Assembly: GCA_947647735.1 (NCBI GenBank)
Contig: CANSLJ010000033.1
Span: 1-41,336, forward strand
Direction: 5' to 3'
Length of the DNA stretch: 41,336 nt
Source: an uncultured bacterium
Lineage (GTDB): Bacteria > Bacillota > Clostridia > Lachnospirales > Lachnospiraceae
A program made the position numbers and the translations under genes. The number at the start of each line of letters is the position of its first letter. Position 1 is the first letter of the stretch. Below, in pieces: positions 1-8,360 of this stretch. The notes under the pieces were generated by a model. That model did not search any database. It had not been told where the DNA came from and saw only the letters and a program-made list of their open reading frames with translations.

Positions 1-104
1 TAGAGTAGAAAAAATCTGTATGAAAAAAATTTGCCAACGTTTACTTGACAGTAACGTATGTGTGTAATTTTGAAAAATATCTATATTTTTCAGGAGGAAT
101 CAAT

Positions 105-110
105 TATAAT
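105..110 (+). promoter_or_regulatory. possible -10 box ahead of the first gene
   Basis: TATAAT at 105-110 in an AT-rich stretch, about 70 nt before the first start codon. The hexamer 16-18 bp upstream is a poor -35. A TTGACA at 45-50 has no matching -10 at normal spacing. The true promoter may be either or may lie outside the window. Confidence 0.3.
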
Positions 111-181
111 AAAAAATAGTTGAGTTAATCAGGCAAAGAGTACAAATAATAAGCTGCGCAGACAGCGGAACGGAGGAAGAT

Positions 182-1147
182 TTGAAGATAGTCATTTTGG
201 AGAGAAACAGTGTAGGGCTTGACGTGGAGGTGGAGGCGCGCCTTCAGGAATTGGGAGAAGTGGACAGCTATCCGAATACAGTGACAGTGGAAGAAGTGGC
301 TGAGCGGGTAAAGGATGCGGATATTGTTATATCAAATAAAGCCCCCATGAGAGAAGAGTCTTTAAAAGACGCAAAAAATGTAAAACTTATCTGTGAGTTT
401 GCCACAGGTTATGACAATGTAGATATCGAATACTGTAAGAACAGAGGTATCTTAGTCTGCAATGTGAGAAATTATTCCACGGCAATGGTGGCACAGCACA
501 GTATTGCGATGGCGCTGTTTCTGATAGAAAAACTTCATTATTATGATGAGTATGTAAAATCCGGCGCTTATGCCGCTCAGAGCCGTTTTTCCCATTTTGA
601 TGAGACTTTCTGGGAGTTGGATGGAAAAACCTGGGGTATTGTGGGTATGGGAAATATCGGCAGGAAGGTGGCGAAGATCGCGGAGAGTCTTGGATGCAGG
701 GTGATCTTTTATTCCGCGTCCGGCAACAGCACCTGTACGGATTATGAGAGGGTGGATCTTGATACATTGCTTGCACAGTCGGATGTACTTTCCCTGCATT
801 GTCCTTTGAGCGACAGGACAAGGAATCTGATCGATCTGGCGGCGATGAAGAAGATGAAAAAATCCGCGGTTCTGATCAATGTGGCGAGAGGGCCCGTGGT
901 AAACAGCGGCGATCTGTACACGGCGCTGACAGAAGGAGAGATTGCGGCAGCAGGGCTTGACGTATTGGAGAAAGAGCCTATTACAGAAGAAAATCCGTTG
1001 AGTAAATTCAAGGACAGCAACCGTCTGATCATCACGCCCCATATGGCATGGGCAGGACTGGAGGCAAGGGAACGCTGTGTGGACGGCGTTTACCAGAATA
1101 TTAAGAATTTTCTGGCAGGGACGCCGAGCAATGTGGTAAACGGATAA
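182..1147 (+). CDS. D-2-hydroxyacid dehydrogenase (NAD-dependent)
   Basis: This 321-aa protein belongs to the D-isomer-specific 2-hydroxyacid dehydrogenase family, cytosolic enzymes that interconvert 2-keto and D-2-hydroxy acids with NAD(P)H. A split substrate domain surrounds a Rossmann domain with GMGNIG at residues 155-160. The catalytic triad is visible as R236 (NVARG), E265 (in LDVLEKEP) and H287 (TPHMAW). The start is TTG, set by the purine-rich GGAGGAAGA just upstream. It lies 92 nt ahead of the deaminase gene and may share its transcript. Family sequence does not fix the substrate: hydroxypyruvate/glyoxylate, phosphoglycerate or a branched keto acid are all possible. It is not full-length SerA, because there is no C-terminal ACT domain. 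Family is certain, substrate unknown. Confidence 0.9.
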   Translation: MKIVILERNSVGLDVEVEARLQELGEVDSYPNTVTVEEVAERVKDADIVISNKAPMREESLKDAKNVKLICEFATGYDNVDIEYCKNRGILVCNVRNYSTAMVAQHSIAMALFLIEKLHYYDEYVKSGAYAAQSRFSHFDETFWELDGKTWGIVGMGNIGRKVAKIAESLGCRVIFYSASGNSTCTDYERVDLDTLLAQSDVLSLHCPLSDRTRNLIDLAAMKKMKKSAVLINVARGPVVNSGDLYTALTEGEIAAAGLDVLEKEPITEENPLSKFKDSNRLIITPHMAWAGLEARERCVDGVYQNIKNFLAGTPSNVVNG

Positions 1148-1181
1148 TATAAGAAATGAAAAAGATGATTGAAATTCGAGT

Positions 1182-1211
1182 CTGTGCAGTAAATCTTGAA
1201 TATAAGCACAG
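1182..1211 (+). other. intergenic hairpin
   Basis: CTGTGC at 1182-1187 pairs with GCACAG at 1206-1211 around an 18-nt AT-rich loop, between the dehydrogenase and the deaminase. There is no T-tract, so it does not look like a terminator. It might stabilise or process a shared mRNA. Role unknown. Confidence 0.3.
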
Positions 1212-1239
1212 TCGATCATGAGAAAGGAAACAGAAAATC

Positions 1240-2541
1240 ATGGGAATTGTATTAAAAAATATTCTGGCACTCTTGCCGGAAGGTGACAAGGATGTCATTC
1301 GCAGAACAGATATTTATATAGAAGGAAGCCGTATTTCGGCTATCGGAGATAAGCCGGAAGGATTTTCGGAAGATAAAGTAATTGACGGAACAGACAGGTT
1401 TGCCATTCCGGGGCTTGTAAACTGCCATACCCATTCTTATATGTCTTTTATGAGAAACGTGGCGGATGATCTGAGTTTTATGGACTGGCTGTTCGGAACG
1501 ATCGATCCCATTGAGCAGCAGATGACGGATGAAGATACCTACTGGGGAGCCTGCCTTGCTATCATAGAGATGATGAAGAGCGGGACTACCTGTTTTAATG
1601 ATATGCAGATGAATATTCATCAGACTACCAGAGCGGTGGAAGAATCCGGCATGCGTGCTGTGATCTGCCGGGGGCTGGTGGGCAGCGGCAATGATGAGGC
1701 GGGACAGATGAGGCTGAGACAGGCTTATGAGGAGCGGGATGCCGCGGCAGGCTGCGACAGGCTGACCTTTATGCTTGGTCCCCATGCACCTTACACCTGT
1801 GACGATGGATTTATGCGTATTGTGTCTGAGGAAGCAAAGAAAAACAATATGCGGATCCATGTACATCTCTCCGAGAGTGAGAGCGAGATAGAGCAGATCA
1901 GGGAGAAATATCACTGTACTCCTATCGAGATGGCGGATAAAAACGGGCTTTTTGATGTGCCGGCGATCGCCGCCCACTGTGCACAGATCACGGAGAGCGA
2001 TATGGATATTCTGAAGGCGAAGGATGTAAGCGTCGTGACAAATCCGGCAAGCAATATGAAGCTGGGGAACGGCTTTGCGCCGGTGCCGAAAATGCTGGAA
2101 AAGGGAATCAATGTATGTATTGGTACGGACGGGGCGGCTTCCAACAACAGTTTGAATCTGTTCCACGAGATGAGCCTGCTCGCCCTGATCCATAAAGGGG
2201 TTGCGAAAACACCGCAGTGTATCAGCGCGGGGGAAACATTCCGTATTGCCACGATAAACGGGGCGAAGGCGCTTGGCCTGGAAAAGGAGATCGGTTCGCT
2301 GGAAGCCGGAAAGAAAGCGGATATCGCGATCCTGAATTTAAATACGCCGTCCCTGACACCGAGGAATAATCTGATCGCCGGGCTTTCCTATTCTGCAAAC
2401 GGTTCCGAGGTGGAAACTGTGATCATTGATGGAAAAATCACAATGGAAGATAGAAAGATATTGACGATGGATGAGGAACTGGTGTATAAAAAGATTAATG
2501 AGATCATCGTTCGGATGGGACTGGACAAGAAAGAATATTAG
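1240..2541 (+). CDS. mtaD: MTA/SAH/5'-deoxyadenosine deaminase (MtaD-like amidohydrolase)
   Basis: This 433-aa metal-dependent amidohydrolase belongs to the group that deaminates 5'-methylthioadenosine, S-adenosylhomocysteine or 5'-deoxyadenosine at the adenine 6-amino group. The metal and catalytic residues of the TIM barrel are present: H63 and H65 in CHTHSY, H207/H209 in HVHLSES with E212, H246 in AAHCAQ, and D297 in IGTDGAAS. The length is typical. An AAAGGAA ribosome binding site precedes ATG. The next gene, 129 nt downstream, is an AhcY homolog. Pairing a deaminase with such a hydrolase suggests the product S-inosylhomocysteine is passed on for hydrolysis. Family members are promiscuous, so the main substrate could instead be MTA or the 5'-deoxyadenosine released by radical SAM enzymes. 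Confidence 0.85.
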   Translation: MGIVLKNILALLPEGDKDVIRRTDIYIEGSRISAIGDKPEGFSEDKVIDGTDRFAIPGLVNCHTHSYMSFMRNVADDLSFMDWLFGTIDPIEQQMTDEDTYWGACLAIIEMMKSGTTCFNDMQMNIHQTTRAVEESGMRAVICRGLVGSGNDEAGQMRLRQAYEERDAAAGCDRLTFMLGPHAPYTCDDGFMRIVSEEAKKNNMRIHVHLSESESEIEQIREKYHCTPIEMADKNGLFDVPAIAAHCAQITESDMDILKAKDVSVVTNPASNMKLGNGFAPVPKMLEKGINVCIGTDGAASNNSLNLFHEMSLLALIHKGVAKTPQCISAGETFRIATINGAKALGLEKEIGSLEAGKKADIAILNLNTPSLTPRNNLIAGLSYSANGSEVETVIIDGKITMEDRKILTMDEELVYKKINEIIVRMGLDKKEY

Positions 2542-2620
2542 GATGCAATGATTTCCGGATAGTCCTTGTAAGTGCGATTGATTCATGCATACCAGTGATG
2601 ATAGGACAGACGACCATCAC

Positions 2621-2626
2621 TATAAT
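2621..2626 (+). promoter_or_regulatory. possible -10 box and hairpin before ahcY
   Basis: TATAAT at 2621-2626 lies directly after a small hairpin (GTGATG at 2595-2600 with CATCAC at 2615-2620). No good -35 is found at 16-18 bp. It could give the hydrolase gene its own transcript. Weak call. Confidence 0.3.
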
Positions 2627-2670
2627 AAAAATTCGGCTGAATATCTCATTATTTTATTGGAGGAAAAGAA

Positions 2671-3921
2671 ATGAACAGTGAAATCAGAGACATTAATTTG
2701 GCCGAATCCGGCGAAAGAAAGATCGAGTGGGTGAAACGGAACTGTGACCTGCTCCGCACTCTGGAAAAAGAGTTTTCGGAGACAAAGCCCTTTGCAGGGA
2801 AAAAGATCGCTCTTTCCGTGCATCTTGAGGCGAAGACAGCTTATCTGTGTAAGGTGCTGAAGGCAGGCGGAGCCGATATGTATGTGACAGGTTCCAACCC
2901 TCTGTCCACACAGGATGATGTGGCGGCAGCGCTGGTAAAAGACGGCTTGGAAGTTCACGCATGGTATGACTGCACACCGGAAGAATATGATATGCATATT
3001 CGCCACGTGCTGGAGGCGGGCCCGAATATCATCATTGACGACGGCGGCGATCTTGTCAACATGGTACATACAAAGATGCCGGAGCTGATCCCGGCAATCA
3101 TCGGCGGCTGTGAGGAGACAACCACAGGTATCATCCGCCTGGAAGCGATGAACAATGCCGGGGAGTTGAAGTTCCCTATGGTTCGTGTAAACAATGCGGA
3201 CTGCAAGCATTTCTTTGATAACCGTTACGGAACAGGCCAGTCTGTATGGGACGGCATCAACCGCACCACGAATCTGATCGTGGCTGGAAAGATCGTGGTA
3301 GTTGCCGGTTACGGCTGGTGTGGCAAAGGAACTGCCATGAGAGCCAAAGGGCTTGGCGCGCGGGTTATCGTGACAGAGATCGATCCGATCAAGGCGATCG
3401 AAGCAGTGATGGATGGATTTGATGTAATGCCGATGAATGAGGCGGCTAAGATAGGTGATTTCTTCGTGACAGTGACCGGCTGTGATAAAGTTATTGATGA
3501 AGAGGATTTTGCAGTGATGAAAGATGGTGCGATCCTCTGTAATGCAGGCCATTTTGACTGTGAGATCGATGTTGCCCGCCTTCGTGAGATCGCTCTGGAA
3601 ACCAGAGAACAGAGAAAGAACATCATGGGTTATAAGCTTCCCACCGGACAGTGGATCTTTGTACTCGCAGAGGGTCGTCTCGTAAACCTGGCAGCAGGGG
3701 ATGGACATCCGGCGGAGATCATGGATATGAGCTTTGCGATTCAGGCGCTTTCCGCTAAATATCTGGTGGAGCATGGCAGCGAGCTTACAGAGAAGCTGAT
3801 CGATGTGCCCCGTGAGGTGGATATCGATGTGGCGAAGAGGAAACTGGCGTTCCTTGGGAAAGAGATCGATGTGCTGACACCGGAACAGGAGAAATACCTG
3901 AACAGTTATACATTGGCTTAA
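2671..3921 (+). CDS. ahcY: S-adenosyl/S-inosylhomocysteine hydrolase, archaeal/Thermotoga type
   Basis: This 416-aa cytosolic NAD+-dependent hydrolase regenerates homocysteine from the by-product of SAM-dependent methylation. It has the AhcY fold: DDGGD, a GGCEETTTG stretch, N-N-A-D-C-K-x3-D with the catalytic Lys and Asp, the NAD-binding GYGWCGKG (213-220) and GHFD. Two features mark it as the short archaeal/Thermotoga-like branch: the C-terminal K-x-x-x-Y tail that reaches the neighbouring subunit's NAD in classical AhcY is absent, and the base-recognition motif reads H51-L-E53-A-K55 rather than H-x-T-x-E/Q. From memory, H-x-E-x-K is the signature of enzymes preferring S-inosylhomocysteine, which agrees with the deaminase gene upstream. 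I infer SIH hydrolase activity; databases would call it adenosylhomocysteinase. The start follows TTGGAGGAAAAG. Confidence 0.9.
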   Translation: MNSEIRDINLAESGERKIEWVKRNCDLLRTLEKEFSETKPFAGKKIALSVHLEAKTAYLCKVLKAGGADMYVTGSNPLSTQDDVAAALVKDGLEVHAWYDCTPEEYDMHIRHVLEAGPNIIIDDGGDLVNMVHTKMPELIPAIIGGCEETTTGIIRLEAMNNAGELKFPMVRVNNADCKHFFDNRYGTGQSVWDGINRTTNLIVAGKIVVVAGYGWCGKGTAMRAKGLGARVIVTEIDPIKAIEAVMDGFDVMPMNEAAKIGDFFVTVTGCDKVIDEEDFAVMKDGAILCNAGHFDCEIDVARLREIALETREQRKNIMGYKLPTGQWIFVLAEGRLVNLAAGDGHPAEIMDMSFAIQALSAKYLVEHGSELTEKLIDVPREVDIDVAKRKLAFLGKEIDVLTPEQEKYLNSYTLA

Positions 3922-3937
3922 ATGGTGTTGGGTGGAC

Positions 3938-3969
3938 GCCGGGATGGAAATAAAATTCTCCATCCCGGC
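3938..3969. other. strong 11-bp hairpin after ahcY
   Basis: GCCGGGATGGA (3938-3948) pairs perfectly with its complement at 3959-3969 around a 10-nt loop, 17 nt after the ahcY stop. No T-run follows, so it is probably a 3'-end stabiliser or an auxiliary to the terminator just downstream. Confidence 0.5.
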
Positions 3970-3997
3970 TGGGAGCTCACAAATCCAGATGATTAAT

Positions 3998-4052
3998 AAA
4001 AAATAAGGCTGCGGAAGCAATTTTTGATATGCTTCAGCAGCTTTATTTTTTA
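3998..4052. terminator. bidirectional terminator between ahcY and mtnN
   Basis: A long stem has an A-tract on the 5' side (from 3998), GGCTGC/GGAAGCA pairing with TGCTTC/AGCAGC, and a T-tract to 4051. A and T tracts on both sides let it serve ahcY on the plus strand and mtnN on the minus strand, which converge here. Confidence 0.85.
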
Positions 4053-4076
4053 GAACAGGAACAGTTCGGGATAATT

Positions 4077-4787
4077 TTAGACAGCTCCAAAATTTCTGAC
4101 AAATTCTACTGTCATTTTTGCGCAGTGCTCTGCCGCCTGTTTTTCAAAGGTCGGGAAGTCCATCTCTCCGGCGGAATCATCCGCTTTATCGGATATGGCG
4201 CGGATGATCAGGAAAGGCAGACCATTTAAATAGGAAGCCTGCGCGACTGATGCGCCTTCCATTTCCGCACAGTCTCCGTGAAAGACGGAAACGAGCCGTT
4301 CTTTTGCCTCTCTGCTGGAAATAAACTGATCGCCGCTGACAACAAGGCCGGTGCGGATATTGATATCAGGGTTTACCCGGCGGCAGACAGAGACTGCCGT
4401 ATCGATCATCGCTTTATCCGCTGGAAAGGCGAGAGTATCGATGAACGGAATCTGGCCGGGAGCAAATCCCAGAGGCGTTGAATCCATATCATGTTGAAGC
4501 GCCTTTTCGGAGACAAGGATATCACCGATGTTTAGCTCCGGATTCAGGGAGCCTGCCACGCCAGTATTGATGATATGGGTTACCTGAAACAGATCTGCCA
4601 GGATCTGTACACACATGGCAGCATTTACTTTTCCGATGCCGCACTGTACTACAACGATGGATTTTCCTTCCAGTATGCCGTCATAAAAGTCCATGCCGGC
4701 TTTTTGAGTGATGGTATTTACCTTCATTAAGTTTTTCAGGGTGGCTACTTCCAGCTCCATTGCCCCGATGATGCCGATTTTTGTCAT
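4077..4787 (-). CDS. mtnN: 5'-methylthioadenosine/S-adenosylhomocysteine nucleosidase
   Basis: This 236-aa nucleosidase of the Pfs/MTAN family cleaves the N-glycosidic bond of MTA, SAH and 5'-deoxyadenosine, giving adenine plus the thioribose or deoxyribose. It starts with the family's IGIIGAMELEV. The catalytic residues equivalent to E. coli Glu12, Glu174 and Asp197 are E13, E177 (AEMEGAS) and D200 (ISDKAD). The start follows GTAAGGAGGAGC on the minus strand. It converges on ahcY and diverges from the FGGY kinase. With the deaminase and the hydrolase, this is the third enzyme at this locus able to consume SAH, so the roles are probably split: MtnN for MTA and 5'-deoxyadenosine, or for making the AI-2 precursor S-ribosylhomocysteine if LuxS exists elsewhere. 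Confidence 0.95.
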   Translation of the reverse strand: MTKIGIIGAMELEVATLKNLMKVNTITQKAGMDFYDGILEGKSIVVVQCGIGKVNAAMCVQILADLFQVTHIINTGVAGSLNPELNIGDILVSEKALQHDMDSTPLGFAPGQIPFIDTLAFPADKAMIDTAVSVCRRVNPDINIRTGLVVSGDQFISSREAKERLVSVFHGDCAEMEGASVAQASYLNGLPFLIIRAISDKADDSAGEMDFPTFEKQAAEHCAKMTVEFVRNFGAV

Positions 4788-4811
4788 ATCGTTTGCTCCT
4801 CCTTACTAAAA

Positions 4812-4840
4812 ACACTAACGAAAGGATTGGAAAAAGTCAA
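4812..4840 (-). promoter_or_regulatory. promoter of mtnN
   Basis: On the minus strand, TTGACT (4840-4835) and TAGTGT (4817-4812) are separated by 17 bp, 25 nt ahead of the mtnN start. The -35 is good and the -10 is moderate. Confidence 0.55.
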
Positions 4841-4868
4841 GAGGGGTGTATAAAATTATTGGTGTGTT

Positions 4869-4899
4869 TTGATGCGGGATATGGTAAAGTAAATATAAA
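4869..4899 (+). promoter_or_regulatory. possible promoter of the first FGGY kinase
   Basis: TTGATG (4869-4874) and TATAAA (4894-4899) are 19 bp apart in the mtnN/kinase divergent region. The spacer is longer than ideal, so the call is weak. Confidence 0.35.
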
Positions 4900-4938
4900 G
4901 ATAAAAGCAAAGAACTATGGATGATTGGAGGAGGCAGT

Positions 4939-6471
4939 ATGAGGTATTATCTTGGTTTGGACAACGGCGGAACATCCACCAAAGCCGCCATTTTCGATGA
5001 AACAGGAAAAGAGGTGGCGGTTGCCGGTATGGATACGGCAATGCTTGTTCCGAAGGCCGGCTTTACGGAGCGGGATATGAATGAGATGTGGGACGCCAAT
5101 TGTGAGGTGATCCGGAGGGCTCTTGAAAAGGCAGGAGTAACCGGAGACAAAATTGCCTGCGTGGCGGTCTGCGGACATGGCAAGGGGCTGTACCTCTGGG
5201 GAAAGGATGATAAGCCTGTACGAAATGGAATCATTTCTACGGATAACCGGGCATGGCGTTATCCTGTGCAGTGGAAGGAAGACGGAACGGAGGAAAAGGT
5301 ATTTGAGCGTTCCTGTCAGCATATTCTGAGCAGTCAGCCGGTATCCCTGTTGGCGTGGCTGAAGGACAATGAGCCGGATACGCTGGAAAAGACACAGTGG
5401 ATCTTCGCCTGCAAGGACTATGTGCGGTTCCGCCTGACAGGGGAGGCTTTTGCAGAGCGTACAGATTATTCGGGATGTAATCTGATCAATCTTCATACCG
5501 GAGAGTATGATCAGGAGCTTCTTGATCTGTTTGGGTTGTCTGAGTGTATGGAAAAATTACCGCCTCTGAAATATTCCACGGACATCTGTGGGTGTATTAC
5601 GGAAGAGGCGGCGGAGAAAACCGGGTTGAAAGCGGGAACGCCGGTGGCGGGAGGAGCCTTTGATATTGACGCCTGTGCCGTGGCAGTGGGCGTTACAGAT
5701 GAAGAGCATATCTGTATGATCGCGGGAACCTGGAGCATCAATGAATACATCGGCCGGGAACCGGTGACGGATGGAAGTGTGATGATGAATTCGTTTTTCT
5801 GTCTGCCGGGGTACTATCTTGTGGAAGAGTGCAGTCCGACTTCCGCCGGGAATAATGAGTGGTTTATGAAGACACTGCTTCCGGAGGTGCGGGAAGAGTG
5901 TAAAAAGAACGGAACAAGTGTGTATGAGCAGATGAATACCTGGGTGGAGGAGATTTCGGTTGAGGAATTCTGTCCTGTATACCTGCCGTTTCTGATGGCG
6001 AGTAATGTGCATCCCAATGCCAGCGGAAGCTTTGTGGGGATCAGTAATTTCCATACGAGAAAGCATCTGTTAAGGAGTGTGTATGAGGGAGTTACCTTCT
6101 GCCATAGATATCATCTGGAAAAACTGTTAAAAACCCGTAAGGAACCTGTGAAATCCATCCGGCTTGCAGGCGGTGCGGCGCGTTCATCGATGTGGACGCA
6201 GATGTTTGCGGACGTAATGAAATTACCGGTGGAAAGTGTGCAGGTAAATGAGACAGGGGCTTTCGGCTGTGCATTGATCGGCGCGGCAGCCAGCGGCGCC
6301 TATTCCGATATAGCGGACGCGGCAGGCGATATGTGCCGGATTTCAGCGCCGGTTCTTCCGGATCTGGAGAGGTCTGCGATCTACGATAAAAAATATGAAC
6401 TGTATTGCAAGACCATTGAATCTCTGGATGGTCTCTGGGACTCCATACAGAAATACCGAGATGACCATTGA
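4939..6471 (+). CDS. FGGY-family carbohydrate kinase (L-xylulose kinase-like)
   Basis: This 510-aa sugar kinase of the FGGY/ASKHA superfamily transfers the ATP phosphate to an open-chain sugar or polyol. The N-terminal ATP loop is LDNGGTSTKAA. The catalytic Asp is in the GGAFDIDACAVAVG stretch, and a C-terminal glycine-rich adenosine loop reads LAGGAARSSMW. The frame opens at an ATG at 4921, but the GGAGGAGG ribosome binding site lies inside that extension, so ATG 4939 is the likely start. General sequence flavour resembles L-xylulose/3-keto-L-gulonate kinases, but no aldolase, epimerase or transporter lies next to it to confirm a substrate. It is followed 150 nt later by a second, only distantly related FGGY kinase, and could also act on a salvage sugar. 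Confidence 0.85.
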   Translation: MRYYLGLDNGGTSTKAAIFDETGKEVAVAGMDTAMLVPKAGFTERDMNEMWDANCEVIRRALEKAGVTGDKIACVAVCGHGKGLYLWGKDDKPVRNGIISTDNRAWRYPVQWKEDGTEEKVFERSCQHILSSQPVSLLAWLKDNEPDTLEKTQWIFACKDYVRFRLTGEAFAERTDYSGCNLINLHTGEYDQELLDLFGLSECMEKLPPLKYSTDICGCITEEAAEKTGLKAGTPVAGGAFDIDACAVAVGVTDEEHICMIAGTWSINEYIGREPVTDGSVMMNSFFCLPGYYLVEECSPTSAGNNEWFMKTLLPEVREECKKNGTSVYEQMNTWVEEISVEEFCPVYLPFLMASNVHPNASGSFVGISNFHTRKHLLRSVYEGVTFCHRYHLEKLLKTRKEPVKSIRLAGGAARSSMWTQMFADVMKLPVESVQVNETGAFGCALIGAAASGAYSDIADAAGDMCRISAPVLPDLERSAIYDKKYELYCKTIESLDGLWDSIQKYRDDH

Positions 6472-6515
6472 TTTGTTTTTGGGAGGATGAAACATAAAAA
6501 GAATCATAAAATAAC

Positions 6516-6544
6516 TTGTAAGATTTTCTCATTGGCTTTATGAT
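6516..6544 (+). promoter_or_regulatory. promoter of the second FGGY kinase
   Basis: TTGTAA (6516-6521) and TATGAT (6539-6544) have a 17-bp spacer, 78 nt ahead of the start. This suggests the second kinase can be transcribed separately from the first. Confidence 0.55.
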
Positions 6545-6567
6545 AAATACAAGGCAATGAATCAGCA

Positions 6568-6596
6568 GCAGCCGGTGTAATTGGTAAGACGGCTGC
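6568..6596 (+). other. hairpin or operator-like inverted repeat in the kinase leader
   Basis: GCAGCCG (6568-6574) and CGGCTGC (6590-6596) form a perfect 7-bp inverted repeat around 15 nt. It lies downstream of the promoter at 6516-6544 and 25 nt before the kinase start. There is no T-tract. It could be a repressor operator or a leader hairpin. Confidence 0.4.
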
Positions 6597-6621
6597 AGAA
6601 CTAAAATGGAGGGAAATCATT

Positions 6622-8220
6622 ATGGGCAATGCAAAGGAATTAATTGAAAGCGGGAAGGCGGTACTGGGTATCGAGTTCGGTTCCACAAGGATCAAGGCGG
6701 TGCTGGTGGATGAGAAGAACCAGCCCATCGCATCAGGCGGCCACGATTGGGAGAACCAGCTTGTGGACGGTATCTGGACATACTCGCTGGACGCGATCTG
6801 GGCAGGGGTACAGGATTGTTACAGAAGCCTTGTAGAAGATGTGCAGAAGCAGTATGGCGTGACAGTAAATAACTTTGCCGCGATCGGCTTTTCCGGTATG
6901 ATGCACGGTTATATGGCATTTAATAAGGAAGACAGCCTGCTTGTACCGTTCCGGACCTGGAGAAATACGATCACAGGGCAGGCAAGTGAAGAACTGAGCG
7001 AGCTGTTCGGTTTTCATATTCCGCAGAGATGGAGTATCGCGCATCTGTATCAGGCAATCTTAAACGGGGAAGAGCATGTATCTCAGGTAACGTTCTTTAC
7101 CACGCTGGCAGGCTATATCCACTGGAAGCTGACCGGAAGAAAGGTGCTCGGCGTAGGTGAAGCCTCCGGTATGTTCCCCATTGATATTGCGACAAAGCAG
7201 TTTCATAAAAATATGATAGAGCAGTTCGATGCGCTGGTAGAGCCGAGAGAGCTCGGCTGGAAGCTGGAAGATATCCTGCCGGAAGTTCTTGTTGCAGGTG
7301 AAAATGCAGGCGCATTGACGGAAGAAGGGGCAAAACTGTTAGATCCCACAGGTGCTCTGCAGGCAGGCATTCCGATGTGTCCGCCGGAAGGCGATGCGGG
7401 CACGGGTATGGCGGCTACCAACAGTGTGGCAAGGCGTACCGGTAATGTATCTGCGGGAACCTCTATCTTTGGTATGGCGGTACTGGAGAATGATCTCTCC
7501 AAACCCTATGAAGAGCTTGATATCGTGACAACGCCCAGCGGTGATGCGGTGGCGATGGTACATTGCAATAACTGTTCTTCCGACCTGAACGCATGGGTTG
7601 GCATTTTTAAAGAATTTGCCGAGAGCTATGGCATGGAAGTGGACATGGGTAAACTGTTCGGCGTACTGTTCAACAAGTCTTTAGAAGGGGATAAGGACTG
7701 CGGTGACGTGCTTGCCTACAACTATTATTCCGGCGAACATATAACAGGCTTTGACGAAGGAAGGCCCCTGCTTGTGCGTAAGCCTGACAGTAAGTTCAAT
7801 CTGGCTAACTTTATGAGGGCAAACCTCTATACAACAATGGGCGCTTTAAAGACCGGCTTTGATATCCTCACAAAACAGGAGGGTGTAACCTTAGATAAAC
7901 TGCAGGGACACGGCGGCCTGTTCAAGACAAAAGGCGTCGCCCAGAGCTATCTGGCAGCAGCAACAAACACCCCGGTATCCGTTATGGCAACCGCCGGAGA
8001 GGGCGGCGCATGGGGCATGGCACTTCTCGCCTCCTATATGATACAGAAAGAAGATGGAGAAGACTTAGGCAGCTACCTTGAAAAGAAAGTATTCGGGGAC
8101 TCCGAAGCCTATGTAATGGAACCGGATGCGGCAGACGTGGAAGGCTTCGAGAAATTCATGAAACGCTACAGCACCGGACTGGCGATCGAAAAAGCAGCTG
8201 TAGAAAATATGAGAGATTAA
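6622..8220 (+). CDS. FGGY-family carbohydrate kinase (ribulokinase/xylulokinase-like)
   Basis: This 532-aa kinase belongs to the FGGY superfamily. The N-terminal phosphate loop is [29 protein letters not shown] segment holds the presumed catalytic Asp. A late glycine-rich stretch ([10 protein letters not shown], then [14 protein letters not shown]) matches the adenosine-binding part. It differs strongly from the 510-aa kinase upstream, so it is not a recent duplicate. Related proteins in gut Clostridia are usually named xylulokinase or L-ribulokinase-like. The AraR-like repressor and furanose transporter about 20 kb downstream make a pentose substrate plausible, but nothing adjacent proves it. 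The ribosome binding site is TGGAGGG. It probably has its own promoter and ends before a 500-nt non-coding gap. Confidence 0.85.
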   Translation: MGNAKELIESGKAVLGIEFGSTRIKAVLVDEKNQPIASGGHDWENQLVDGIWTYSLDAIWAGVQDCYRSLVEDVQKQYGVTVNNFAAIGFSGMMHGYMAFNKEDSLLVPFRTWRNTITGQASEELSELFGFHIPQRWSIAHLYQAILNGEEHVSQVTFFTTLAGYIHWKLTGRKVLGVGEASGMFPIDIATKQFHKNMIEQFDALVEPRELGWKLEDILPEVLVAGENAGALTEEGAKLLDPTGALQAGIPMCPPEGDAGTGMAATNSVARRTGNVSAGTSIFGMAVLENDLSKPYEELDIVTTPSGDAVAMVHCNNCSSDLNAWVGIFKEFAESYGMEVDMGKLFGVLFNKSLEGDKDCGDVLAYNYYSGEHITGFDEGRPLLVRKPDSKFNLANFMRANLYTTMGALKTGFDILTKQEGVTLDKLQGHGGLFKTKGVAQSYLAAATNTPVSVMATAGEGGAWGMALLASYMIQKEDGEDLGSYLEKKVFGDSEAYVMEPDAADVEGFEKFMKRYSTGLAIEKAAVENMRD

Positions 8221-8360
8221 TTTCAAAAATAAGTATTTTAATAAAGTTGTCAGTTTTTTAATCTTCTGATGATAAAGGATTTAAATTCTATTTAACAAAA
8301 AAAGTTTTCTAAGTAAATAATGAATATTTACACTCATTGTTTACATATTACCAACACACA

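Noticed and set aside
2542-2670. SAH riboswitch upstream of the AhcY homolog
   Set aside because: The leader holds only one 6-bp hairpin; the conserved core of a SAH aptamer is not visible.
2620-4020. Long minus-strand open frame (466 codons) opposite the AhcY homolog
   Set aside because: Shadow of a conserved enzyme gene; it runs through both hairpins after ahcY and has no recognisable domain.
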